Below, piece after piece: positions 8,916 to 16,083 of a stretch of DNA of 48,186 bases; positions within the stretch are counted from its first letter, which is position 1, and every line of letters starts with the position of its first letter. The notes under the pieces were generated by a model that saw only the letters and a program-made list of their open reading frames with translations, had not been told where the DNA came from and searched no databases. The stretch lies in assembly GCA_964516805.1 (NCBI GenBank), contig CAZEXI010000010.1, positions 1-48,186 on the forward strand, in the 5' to 3' direction. The position numbers and the translations under genes were made by a program. The stretch is from CAYSTL01 sp964516805. GTDB lineage: Archaea; Thermoplasmatota; Thermoplasmata; Halarchaeoplasmatales; Halarchaeoplasmataceae.

Positions 8916-9845
8916 GTGAAAGTAAGTTATTCAGCACCAGGTAAGGTAATTCTATTCGGTGAACACGCAGTAGTTTACGGAGAACCAGCGATAGCTGTTG
9001 CAGTAGATAAAAGGACGACCTGTAAGATCACTCGTTCAAAAAACGAAACTACAGTGAATGGATACCCGATAAATATGAAACATCACAGTTATATTTTGAA
9101 ATCTATGGATTACGTTGATATAGAAGAACCTTTAGAAATCGTAACAGAGAGTGAAATACCAAGCGGTGCTGGAATGGGGTCTTCTGCTGCGGTCACCGTC
9201 GCTACCCTAGCTTCTTTACATGGTATATCTGATGACATAGTAGAAAATAGGATTGCGAGAGAGGCGTTCAATGTAGAATGGGATGTACAAGGAAGTGCGA
9301 GTCCTATCGACACTTCTACTTCCACCCATGGTAATGCTGTGATGTTATCTAAAATTAAGGAAAAAGATTTTCTTTGGTCGATTTCAAAAGAGCAAAATGA
9401 ATGGAATATACATCATCGAGACATACCAGACATGCAGATGGTAATCGGTGATACTGGAGTACACGCAAAAACTGGTCCTTTAGTGGAAAAAGTAAGAAGG
9501 TTTTATATGAACAACAACTTTGCTAAGCAGATCATTAGAGAGATAGGAGAATTGGTGATGGAAGGTTCTAAAGCTTTAGCTGATGAAGATCTTGAAAAAG
9601 TTGGAAAGTTAATGAATCGGAATCATGAACTACTCACCATATTAGGTGTTAGCCATCCCAAATTAGAGAGGTTAGTAAAGGGGGCTAGAAAGTATTCCTA
9701 TGGAGCTAAATTAACCGGTGCAGGTGGAGGAGGTTCCATGGTAGCTGTTACCGATAAACCAAAAAAGGTAGCTGATATAATTGAAAGGAGAGACGGAACG
9801 GCTTACATAATAGATGTCACTGAAGAAGGTTTCCGAAAAGATTGA
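8916..9845 (+). CDS. mvk: Mevalonate kinase (GHMP kinase)
   Basis: The 309-residue GHMP kinase phosphorylates mevalonate in the pathway to isoprenoid lipids. It has the N-terminal SAPGKVILFGEHAVVYG, the ATP-binding loop PSGAGMGSSAAV (about residues 83-94), the catalytic DTSTSTHG region and the C-terminal TGAGGGGSMVAV. The start is GTG at 8916, placed about 20 bases after a TATA-like stretch (TTATATCTTATTTTAATA), so it looks leaderless. No other mevalonate-pathway gene is in the window. Confidence 0.95.
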   Translation: MKVSYSAPGKVILFGEHAVVYGEPAIAVAVDKRTTCKITRSKNETTVNGYPINMKHHSYILKSMDYVDIEEPLEIVTESEIPSGAGMGSSAAVTVATLASLHGISDDIVENRIAREAFNVEWDVQGSASPIDTSTSTHGNAVMLSKIKEKDFLWSISKEQNEWNIHHRDIPDMQMVIGDTGVHAKTGPLVEKVRRFYMNNNFAKQIIREIGELVMEGSKALADEDLEKVGKLMNRNHELLTILGVSHPKLERLVKGARKYSYGAKLTGAGGGGSMVAVTDKPKKVADIIERRDGTAYIIDVTEEGFRKD

Positions 9846-9855
9846 ATTTATGGTG

Positions 9856-9871
9856 TTTTTTGTCAGACAAA
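9856..9871. repeat. TTTGTCAGACAAA palindrome, copy 1
   Basis: TTTTTTGTCAGACAAA lies 10 bases after the mevalonate kinase stop. It is a near-perfect palindrome around a central A and recurs at 13866-13884, with a variant at 13651-13673. It could be a protein-binding site or part of a T-tract transcription terminator. A 1-base centre makes an RNA hairpin less likely than a DNA palindrome. Confidence 0.5.
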
Positions 9872-9921
9872 TTTTGATTTAAATTTAGATAAAAAGATAT
9901 CAAGATAAATTGAACTCTATA

Positions 9922-9949
9922 TCTAAGGTTTCGATGGGGTTTCCTTAGA
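9922..9949. terminator. Hairpin between convergent mvk and sepF
   Basis: TCTAAGG (9922-9928) can pair with CCTTAGA (9943-9949) around a 14-base loop. TCTAT and ATAGA further out could add a second helix. It lies between two converging genes, so it may protect 3' ends or help end transcription in both directions. No strong T-run follows on either strand, so the call is tentative. Confidence 0.3.
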
Positions 9950-9971
9950 GGATTGAGATAGAAATTAAATT

Positions 9972-10364
9972 TTAGAATGGTTTTATTTTGTTCCTATCTA
10001 TAGCTATCCCTGCAGGTGTTACAGCAACATAATTTTGTCCAATAGCAGCAATATCACCTGAAACATCCCCTGCTATTGCTTTCAATTCATTATGTACTCT
10101 TCGTAGGGCTTCCTCATTTCCAGCTATATCTTCTGTATCTATAACTAAAATATTTCCATTGTAAACTTCTTCAGTAACCTCTCTTACATCTTCATACCTA
10201 TGAATTTCGGCTATCTTGATGTAAGTTTCAGCATTAGCCTGACCTTCATCCTCTCTAACCATCTCAGTAAGATCGATGTATTCTTCTGAATCTAACTCAG
10301 ACCCTTTTTTCTTCTTCTTCTTTTTATGTTTATGAGTCCTTTTTTTGATGAAATCTCCGATCAT
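9972..10364 (-). CDS. sepF: SepF-like cell division protein
   Basis: This 130-residue protein has a basic, lysine-rich N-terminus (KKRTHKHKKKKKKKG) and a C-terminal SepF/DUF552 domain (about 45-128). Archaeal SepF anchors FtsZ to the membrane at mid-cell. The N-terminal amphipathic helix (MIGDFIKKRT) fits a membrane-binding anchor, and the end YVAVTPAGIAI fits the family fold. No ftsZ gene is in the window. It is transcribed away from tRNA-Gly; a TATA-like ATATTTATT sits upstream on the minus strand at about 10388-10396. Confidence 0.85.
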   Translation of the reverse strand: MIGDFIKKRTHKHKKKKKKKGSELDSEEYIDLTEMVREDEGQANAETYIKIAEIHRYEDVREVTEEVYNGNILVIDTEDIAGNEEALRRVHNELKAIAGDVSGDIAAIGQNYVAVTPAGIAIDRNKIKPF

Positions 10365-10483
10365 ACAACTTCACGTCCGACATAGGAATAAATATCTACC
10401 CATAAAAGTTTATCGGAAGGACACAGGGTTTATAAGAAAAAGAATTATTGGGTATATTTGAGGAAAAAAGGTTAATATAACCG

Positions 10484-10493
10484 TTTATTTTAG
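10484..10493 (+). promoter_or_regulatory. TATA box of tRNA-Gly
   Basis: CGTTTATTTTA is centred about 25 bases before the first base of the tRNA, the usual archaeal TATA spacing. Confidence 0.5.
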
Positions 10494-10511
10494 CCTAATA
10501 CGGTTCAAAAA

Positions 10512-10585
10512 GCAGGCGTGATCTAGTCTGGTTAGGATCTGAGCCTTCCAAGCTCATTGGCCGGGTTCGAATCCCGGCGCCTGCA
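10512..10585 (+). tRNA. tRNA-Gly(TCC)
   Basis: The full cloverleaf can be drawn. The acceptor stem is GCAGGCG/CGCCTGC with discriminator A. The D stem is ATCT/GGAT, and the anticodon stem TGAGC/GCTCA closes the loop CTTCCAA, so the anticodon is TCC. The T stem is CCGGG/CCCGG around TTCGAAT. There is no intron and the CCA end is not encoded. It reads GGA codons, frequent here. Confidence 0.96.
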
Positions 10586-10794
10586 TCTTAGGTAAACGGT
10601 TCTTCGTAAACAGCTCTTTGATTTATTAGGATTTAAAATGAAAGGACATTTTAATTTATTAATAAATGGATCTGAAAATAAATCAGAAAAAATTGCATCA
10701 TATTTTATTATATTTCTAACTTTTCCGATCAACTTATGAACAAAACTTTCAAGAAACATTGGTTTTATATCTAAAGAGTTATTTCTGAACTATC

Positions 10795-12987
10795 ATGAAA
10801 CAGATACTCATCGGTGTAGCATGGCCGTATGCAAACGGACCTATCCACATAGGTCAGGTCGGAGGATGCTACCTTCCCCCGGACATATTCAGAAGATACC
10901 ATAAGATGAAGGGAGATGAAGTATTGATGGTGTCCGGGTCCGATCAACACGGTACTCCAGTGACAGTTACAGCAGAAGAAGAGGGAATGACTCCTAAAGA
11001 GGTTGCAGAGAAATATCATAGAATAAATAGCAAGGCCTTAGAAGATTTAGGCGTTGAATTTACTCTTTTTACCTATACAATGCATCCTACACATAAAAGA
11101 GTAGCAAGAGATATGTTTAAAACACTGTATGAGAAGGACTACATATACAAAGACACCATGGAAACTTTCTATTGCTCTCACTGTGATAAGTTTCTGCCAG
11201 ATCGATATGTGCTAGGTACCTGTCCGAAGTGTGGGGCAGAAGACATAAGGGGGGACCAGTGTGATGAATGTGGCGTTTTATTAGATCCAGAGGATCTTAT
11301 AGAACCGAGATGTAAATACTGCGGTGGAACTCCAGAATTGAAAGAGAGTGAACATTTCTTCCTAAAATTATCTGCATTCCAGGAAAAATTGGAGGAATAC
11401 ATATCTGATAAAGATTTCTGGAAGCAGCACGTACTTAACTTCACTCAGGGTTGGCTTGATGAAGGTCTAGAAGACAGACCGATATCTAGAGATATGAAAT
11501 GGGGAATATCCGTTCCAATTGAAGGTTATGAAGACAAGAAAATATACGTTTGGTTCGAGGCGGTAATAGGATATCTTTCAACTGCCATACAGTGGGCAGA
11601 GAGAAATGAAAAGGATTGGGAAAAATTCTGGAAGAACCCAGATGCGGAACATTACTATTTCTTAGCTAAGGATAATATCCCATTCCATACGATAATCTGG
11701 CCTGCGATGCTGATGGGTTATGATGAGGACTTGAATCTTCCTTATGATGTTCCAGCTAATGAGTATATGCTTTTGAAAGGTAAACAGTTCTCAACTAGTA
11801 GAGGGAACGTTATAACCTTAACAGATATCTTGAAAGAGTTCGATTCCGATGCGATCAGATATTACATCACTAGAGTTATGCCTGAGCTGAAGGATACCAA
11901 TTTTACCTGGGAAGAATTTGCTGAAAAGAACAATTCAGAGTTGGTAGGAAATCTTGGTAACTTCGTACATAGGGTCTTATCATTTACGCATTCGAATTAT
12001 GGGCATGTACCCAAATCTGGAGAACTTACAGATAGAGATGAAGAGATCCTGGATACTATAGATAAAAAAGTAGAGAGAGTTGGTGAGTTCATCTCTCAAG
12101 CTAAGTTCAAAGAAGGTCTTAGAGTCCTTTTAGAGCTTTCCAGAGAAGGAAACAGATACTTCAATGACCAGGAACCATGGTCTGTGATTAAAGAGAACGA
12201 AGAAAGATGTAAGACCATCCTGAATATCTCTTTAAGGATAGTTAAGGCTGTCGCAATAGCAGGAGCACCTTATCTCCCAAACAGTATGGATACATTATGG
12301 ACCTATCTGAATCAGGAAGGATCGGTACATGAACACTCTTGGGACGAACACAAAGTAGGTATAGAGGAAGGTACCGAATTGAAAGAACCAAAACCTCTTT
12401 ACAAGACTATAGATTTTGAGGATATAAAAGCAAGGTCTGATATTATGGATTCACTGAGTGAGTTAGATTTAAGGATAGGAAAGATAACAGAAGTCAAAGA
12501 GCATCCGAACGCTGATAAGCTGTACATCACTAGAGTAGATATCGGGGATGAAGAGAGAACATTGGTCGCTGGTTTAAAGCCATACTATGAAAAAGAAGAG
12601 ATGGAAGGAAAGAAGATAGCTGTAGTCGCCAATCTAGCACCTGCAAAACTGAGAGGTATCAAATCAGAAGGTATGATGCTGGCTGCCCAGGAAGGTGAAA
12701 CAGTTTCTTTACTAGCTCCAGAAGGAGAAGTCGGCAATGTTCTCAAAGATACTACAAAGGGTGCAGAGGAGATATCTTTCAATGATTTCCAGGATTACGA
12801 GTTCAAGATAGCTCAATGGAACGATGGTAAGATAGATGCTGGTGGATCTCTTGATCCTGTAAGTTCTGAAGAATTCGAAGGATTAGCTGCGGTTCTGGTG
12901 AAAGATGAAAAGGCCTACGTCTTGAAAGATGAAGAAGGTGCAGTAGGTCTAGATAAAGAGGTCTCTCCAGGCAGTGAAGTGATGTGA
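10795..12987 (+). CDS. metG: Methionyl-tRNA synthetase with C-terminal tRNA-binding domain
   Basis: The 730-residue enzyme charges tRNA-Met. It has the class I HIGH-type motif in ANGPIHIGQVGG (residues 14-25), a double zinc knuckle with four CxxC pairs (about 125-182) and the KMSKS equivalent KQFSTSRGN (about 330). A helical anticodon-binding region follows. The last 110 residues (about 560-665) form an EMAP/Trbp111-type tRNA-binding domain (DLRIGKITEVKEHPNADKLY). The tail after about 665 is an extra acidic segment. ATG at 10795 lies about 25 bases after a TATA-like TTTTATAT, so the mRNA is probably leaderless. Confidence 0.97.
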   Translation: MKQILIGVAWPYANGPIHIGQVGGCYLPPDIFRRYHKMKGDEVLMVSGSDQHGTPVTVTAEEEGMTPKEVAEKYHRINSKALEDLGVEFTLFTYTMHPTHKRVARDMFKTLYEKDYIYKDTMETFYCSHCDKFLPDRYVLGTCPKCGAEDIRGDQCDECGVLLDPEDLIEPRCKYCGGTPELKESEHFFLKLSAFQEKLEEYISDKDFWKQHVLNFTQGWLDEGLEDRPISRDMKWGISVPIEGYEDKKIYVWFEAVIGYLSTAIQWAERNEKDWEKFWKNPDAEHYYFLAKDNIPFHTIIWPAMLMGYDEDLNLPYDVPANEYMLLKGKQFSTSRGNVITLTDILKEFDSDAIRYYITRVMPELKDTNFTWEEFAEKNNSELVGNLGNFVHRVLSFTHSNYGHVPKSGELTDRDEEILDTIDKKVERVGEFISQAKFKEGLRVLLELSREGNRYFNDQEPWSVIKENEERCKTILNISLRIVKAVAIAGAPYLPNSMDTLWTYLNQEGSVHEHSWDEHKVGIEEGTELKEPKPLYKTIDFEDIKARSDIMDSLSELDLRIGKITEVKEHPNADKLYITRVDIGDEERTLVAGLKPYYEKEEMEGKKIAVVANLAPAKLRGIKSEGMMLAAQEGETVSLLAPEGEVGNVLKDTTKGAEEISFNDFQDYEFKIAQWNDGKIDAGGSLDPVSSEEFEGLAAVLVKDEKAYVLKDEEGAVGLDKEVSPGSEVM

Positions 12988-13006
12988 ATTAAAAACGGTG
13001 GTAATC

Positions 13007-13525
13007 ATGGATGTTGAGATAATAGAAAATGATCCTATCAGGTTATTGGGTATGGAATATTACGGATTCATTGAAAATGTGGAAGGCGAAGATAATGAGA
13101 TAAATGATCTCTGGGGCAGATTTTCCGATTTCTGTAAACAGAATTGGGACCTGATAGAAGATAAGGTGATCAATGAAAAGTACTCATATGAGATGCATAT
13201 ATGGAAGGAAGAAGCTTTCAAAGAAAGTGGAGCTTTCAGAACGTTCATCGGTGTAGATGTGGAAGATTTTGAGTACATACCTATCGACCTGACTGCTAAA
13301 GTGATTCCTGCTAGTACATATGTAAATTTTAAACTGGAAGGTCAAGAGATTAATGAATGGGAAGATATAGTGTATAATCAGTGGCTACCCGATTCAGATT
13401 ACTATTTAAGGATGGTCAACGGTTACCTTTTCGACTACCAAAGGTACGATGAGACGGAATTCAAAGGAATAGAGGATCTAGAGGACTCAAAATTAGATGT
13501 TTATGTGCCGATCTTTAAAGAATAA
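13007..13525 (+). CDS. GyrI-like (AraC effector-binding-type) small-molecule-binding protein
   Basis: The protein of about 172 residues has the SOUL/GyrI-like fold seen in effector-binding domains of AraC-type regulators and in stand-alone GyrI proteins. The features are an N-terminal MDVEIIENDPIRLLGMEYYG, an LWGRFSDF segment and a C-terminal strand pair ending in KLDVYVPIF. No DNA-binding domain is attached. The ATG at 13007 is preferred over the GTG at 12998 because GGTGG at 12997-13001 is then well spaced as a ribosome binding site. It follows metG by 19 bases and may share its transcript. The ligand is unknown. Confidence 0.75.
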   Translation: MDVEIIENDPIRLLGMEYYGFIENVEGEDNEINDLWGRFSDFCKQNWDLIEDKVINEKYSYEMHIWKEEAFKESGAFRTFIGVDVEDFEYIPIDLTAKVIPASTYVNFKLEGQEINEWEDIVYNQWLPDSDYYLRMVNGYLFDYQRYDETEFKGIEDLEDSKLDVYVPIFKE

Positions 13526-13558
13526 AACTACACTTAAGAAATCTCTATAATAGTAATA

Positions 13559-13640
13559 AAAAGTGGCTCCTTCATTTTTTATTAATATTGTCAGGATTTG
13601 GGGAATCGAGAACAATATTTTATTTGAAGGAGCCACCTTT
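13559..13640. repeat. Long interrupted inverted repeat (possible small RNA or terminator)
   Basis: GTGGCTCCTTCA (13563-13574) pairs perfectly over 12 bases with TGAAGGAGCCAC (13625-13636). An inner helix AATATTGT (13584-13591) pairs with ACAATATT (13612-13619). A T-rich internal loop separates the helices, and AAA/TTT can extend the outer end with one bulge. The 20-base top loop contains CAGGATTTGGGGAATC. It starts 34 bases after the GyrI-like gene. It could be a small RNA, a MITE-like element or a processing site. The top part resembles the hairpin at 30326-30393. Confidence 0.6.
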
Positions 13641-13650
13641 GACCACCATA

Positions 13651-13673
13651 TTTTTTGTCTGACAGATTTTTTT
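13651..13673. repeat. TTTGTCTGACAGA palindrome, copy 2 (variant)
   Basis: TTTTTTGTCTGACAGATTTTTTT lies 15 bases after the long hairpin. On the minus strand it contains the TGTCAGACAAAAAA core of copies 1 and 3. The flanking T-runs could terminate plus-strand transcription. Confidence 0.45.
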
Positions 13674-13865
13674 GATCATAGTGCTAATATATTCCTAGTA
13701 GAGTCTTATCGTTCTCTTTTCTTTGGTCCATAACTTTGCAGGCTTCGTTATTCTTAGATTTGCTTAAATCCCGCCTAAGTTGAGCTTATTTTCGTCAGGT
13801 TACTAGTTCCTCAATTTCTTTATGTTTATTTAAACATATCGGTTTATGTTGATATTTTTATGAAA

Positions 13866-13899
13866 TTTTTTTGTCAGACAAAAACCCTTTTCAAGGGTT
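13866..13899. repeat. TTTGTCAGACAAA palindrome, copy 3, with adjoining hairpin
   Basis: TTTTTTTGTCAGACAAAAA (13866-13884) is followed at once by a 7-base hairpin, AACCCTT (13883-13889) with AAGGGTT (13893-13899). Together they look like a boundary element: a terminator, or an operator upstream of the TATA box at 13959. Confidence 0.5.
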
Positions 13900-13950
13900 A
13901 AATATCGCTTCTTTTAGGTAAATAAACACTCAAAACCTCTGATTATTAGC

Positions 13951-13968
13951 GAAATATATTTATATTAA
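13951..13968 (+). promoter_or_regulatory. TATA box of the structured leader and small gene
   Basis: GAAATATATTTATATTAA is a strong archaeal TATA-like sequence. Transcription would be expected to start about 25 bases downstream, near 13985-13995, just before the first helix of the leader. This gives a 5' UTR of about 100 bases. Confidence 0.5.
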
Positions 13969-13993
13969 TAGGTTATTTAGATTCTGGGGTAAG

Positions 13994-14065
13994 ATATGAC
14001 GTATGTCATCCGAAAGACGTCATATTTTTCGGATAAAGCAAGGAACTTTTCTTGCTTAACGTCAT
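13994..14065 (+). promoter_or_regulatory. Structured leader with mutually exclusive helices (candidate cis-regulatory RNA)
   Basis: Segment A1, ATATGACGT (13994-14002), can pair with A2, ACGTCATAT (14017-14025, 9 bp), or its inner ATGACGT with A2', ACGTCAT (14059-14065, 7 bp). Helix B is ATCCGAAA (14008-14015) with TTTCGGAT (14027-14034). Helix C is AAGCAAG (14036-14042) with CTTGCTT (14051-14057). A1-A2 with B gives a pseudoknot order; A1-A2' instead closes a three-way junction around B and C. Two alternatives just before a ribosome binding site (AGGTGGAT, 14083-14090) are what a riboswitch, thermosensor or protein-bound leader would show. I cannot match it to a known class. Confidence 0.55.
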
Positions 14066-14095
14066 AAAAACTCTACAATAGAAGGTGGATATAAT

Positions 14096-14317
14096 ATGAG
14101 CATGGAAAAAATAAGCGTTTCCAAAGCAAAGGAAATCGCTGATGAAAAAGGACTAAAACCAGGACAGGTAAGCGGCACCAATGGCATTCAATTTACAAAA
14201 GGTAATAACGACAGAATCAAGGTTATCTCCTGGGATGATTTTGAAAACAAACTCGAAAAACGAAATTTAGCTGTCTACGAATCAGGCGGCTGGATGAAGA
14301 TAATGAAAGAGGACTAA
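14096..14317 (+). CDS. Small orphan protein of 73 residues behind the structured leader
   Basis: I do not recognise a characterised domain. The protein is soluble, mixed alpha/beta and nearly neutral, with a KAKEIADEKGLKPG helix, a GIQFTKGNN segment, SWDDFENKLEKRNL and the striking end LAVYESGGWMKIMK. A clear ribosome binding site (AGGTGGAT) precedes ATG 14096 by 5-6 bases; ATG 14102 is a second option. Codon choice differs from the neighbours: four of seven glycines are GGC, three of five serines AGC, and one arginine is CGA. With the bacterial-style terminator at its end, this suggests acquisition by transfer or strong expression selection. Confidence 0.8.
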   Translation: MSMEKISVSKAKEIADEKGLKPGQVSGTNGIQFTKGNNDRIKVISWDDFENKLEKRNLAVYESGGWMKIMKED

Positions 14318-14341
14318 GTAAAAAACTTAGTCCTTTTTTTT
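14311..14341 (+). terminator. Perfect intrinsic-type terminator
   Basis: GGACTAAGT (14311-14319) pairs with ACTTAGTCC (14325-14333) around five A's, followed directly by eight T's (14334-14341). The stop codon of the small gene lies inside the left arm. This is a textbook bacterial rho-independent shape. Archaeal polymerase mainly needs the T-run. Confidence 0.85.
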
Positions 14342-14403
14342 ATATTTTTAAAACCTTCCTTATATAAGAATACTTTTTAACCTGTTTGTTTTAATGTTTT
14401 TAG

Positions 14404-16083
14404 ATGATCGAGATTACTGAAAGATGGGGCCTTTCTAAGAAAGGCTATTGGAAATTAAACGACAATAGAATTGATGTTCCAAATATTTTTTATATAGAGG
14501 GAAAAGGAGTTGAAACACCTAGATACGCAGAAGTGACGATATCAGAATCGAATGATTCAACACTTCATATTCCTTCATCAATTTTTGAAATCAATGAGGA
14601 TATAAATTCAGTTCCCTCTACATTTGGCTATCCTGAAGAGATCGATGATGATTACACTAGATCCAAAGGGGGTTCAGAGAAGATACAAGTATTATATGAT
14701 CAGGAACCTGATCCAGAAGCAGAGTTGTATATAATAGGGAATTCACCTCAGTTGCTAGGAAGGGCTCCTTCATTGTTCGAAAAAATAATCAATCTAAGGA
14801 AAAAGATACCCTTCCATAAACTGATATATACTCCAGGAATAGCTCAGCCTAACAATATTGCATTATTATCCTATCTTGGTGTCGATCTTTTTGATTCAGT
14901 TTTTGTTGAATATTTAAATTTGGATCAAATCGAATTAACGGATTGGATGGGTTTTCCAGGAGATCCTGAGAAAAGTTATAAAAATTTGTATGATGAATTG
15001 AGAATAGTCAGGGAAGCTATCAAAAGAAAAGCTATAAGAGAATTGGTTGAGAGTAGAGTAAGGTCTGAACCATGGATGGTCGAAGTCTTGAGGAAAGCTG
15101 ATGACGAATATGAAATATTCAAGAACGAGGTTCCAGTAACAGGGGATAAAATAGATGTTACTACTCGTGAAGGTCTTAATAGACCCGATATCGAGAGATT
15201 TAGAAAAAGAATAAAAAACAGATATGAACCACCGGACAGAGATGTACTTCTACTTTTACCGTGTTCAGCATATAAACCATATTTTCAATCAAGGTCACAT
15301 AAAAGGATAAGAGAGGCTACAGGTGATTCTGACTGGACAAAGATACACGAAGTTATACTTACTTCTCCTCTAGGAGCGGTTCCTAGAGAGATCGAGCAGT
15401 TCTATCCTGCACAGCAGTACGATATACCTGTTTCCCATCAATGGTTTACAGAAGAAAAGGAAATGATATTGGAATTGATAAATTCTATAATTGAGAAAGG
15501 AGAATACAAACATATAATCAGTCATCTGCCAAAGGATATGGATTTTGTTATAGATGAGCTCGAATGTATAGATACAACCAAAAGTAAGCATCCTACTGAA
15601 GATGAATCTATAGATAGACTGAGAGAGACCTTACAGGATTACTGTGGGGAAGGGAGAGGAAACAGGAGTGAATATTTGAAAGAAAATTTACGTTCATTTT
15701 CACGATTTCAGTTTGGAGAAAAAGGAGATAAATTGGTTGAGGGTACATATATCAGAGGTAGATATCCTGATTACAAGATCATGGATGAAACTCACCAGAG
15801 AGGTATGATAGTTTCCAAAAGAGGTCTTATATCTTTAACATTACATGGTGCAGAGATTCTGCAGAGAGAGAATATATTCCAAGCTGAGATAGATGATTTC
15901 CAACCGAAAGGTAGTGTTTTCGCTGTAGGCGTAAAAGATGCTGACCCTCAGATCGCTCCAGAAGATGAAGTGATAGTCGTTCATGATGGCGAGTTGAGAG
16001 GTGTTGGGCCTGCTACAATGTCCGGCCTAGAGATGAAAGAAGCTGAAGCTGGTGAAGCTATCAGGCTAAGACATCATGCCTAG
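14404..16083 (+). CDS. arcS: Archaeosine synthase subunit alpha (ArcS/TgtA2)
   Basis: The 559-residue protein is a paralogue of archaeal tRNA-guanine transglycosylase that converts preQ0 at tRNA position 15 to archaeosine. The decisive motif is PCSAYKPYFQSRSH (about 288-301), matching the ArcS signature PC-x3-KPY-x2-S-x2-H. The N-terminal half is TGT-like; the C-terminal part, from about 480 (KRGLISLTLHGAEIL onward), includes a PUA RNA-binding domain ending in VGPATMSGLEMKEAEAGEA. ATG 14404 follows a T-rich TATA-like region closely. Its last bases overlap the stop of the convergent AMP phosphorylase gene. Confidence 0.93.
   Translation: MIEITERWGLSKKGYWKLNDNRIDVPNIFYIEGKGVETPRYAEVTISESNDSTLHIPSSIFEINEDINSVPSTFGYPEEIDDDYTRSKGGSEKIQVLYDQEPDPEAELYIIGNSPQLLGRAPSLFEKIINLRKKIPFHKLIYTPGIAQPNNIALLSYLGVDLFDSVFVEYLNLDQIELTDWMGFPGDPEKSYKNLYDELRIVREAIKRKAIRELVESRVRSEPWMVEVLRKADDEYEIFKNEVPVTGDKIDVTTREGLNRPDIERFRKRIKNRYEPPDRDVLLLLPCSAYKPYFQSRSHKRIREATGDSDWTKIHEVILTSPLGAVPREIEQFYPAQQYDIPVSHQWFTEEKEMILELINSIIEKGEYKHIISHLPKDMDFVIDELECIDTTKSKHPTEDESIDRLRETLQDYCGEGRGNRSEYLKENLRSFSRFQFGEKGDKLVEGTYIRGRYPDYKIMDETHQRGMIVSKRGLISLTLHGAEILQRENIFQAEIDDFQPKGSVFAVGVKDADPQIAPEDEVIVVHDGELRGVGPATMSGLEMKEAEAGEAIRLRHHA

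Larger units (their letters stand above)
13526..14095. other. 570-base gene-free stretch rich in inverted repeats
   Basis: No protein gene is supportable here on either strand. The stretch holds a long hairpin (13559-13640), two palindromes of the TTTGTC(A/T)GACAAA type, weaker pairings around 13755-13785 (CTTAG with CTAAG, GATTT with AAATC, GCTTAA with TTGAGC), a TATA box near 13959 and the structured leader at 13994-14065. The 13740-13900 part could encode a small RNA on either strand, but I recognise no known family: no SRP RNA, RNase P RNA or box C/D pattern. Confidence 0.6.

Noticed and set aside
10638..10739. 33-codon frame between tRNA-Gly and metG
   Set aside because: No clear ribosome binding site or promoter, and composition matches random AT-rich sequence.
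13740..13900. Known RNA genes (SRP RNA, RNase P RNA, box C/D guide) in the gene-free stretch
   Set aside because: Signature words of these RNAs are absent; only short local pairings are seen.
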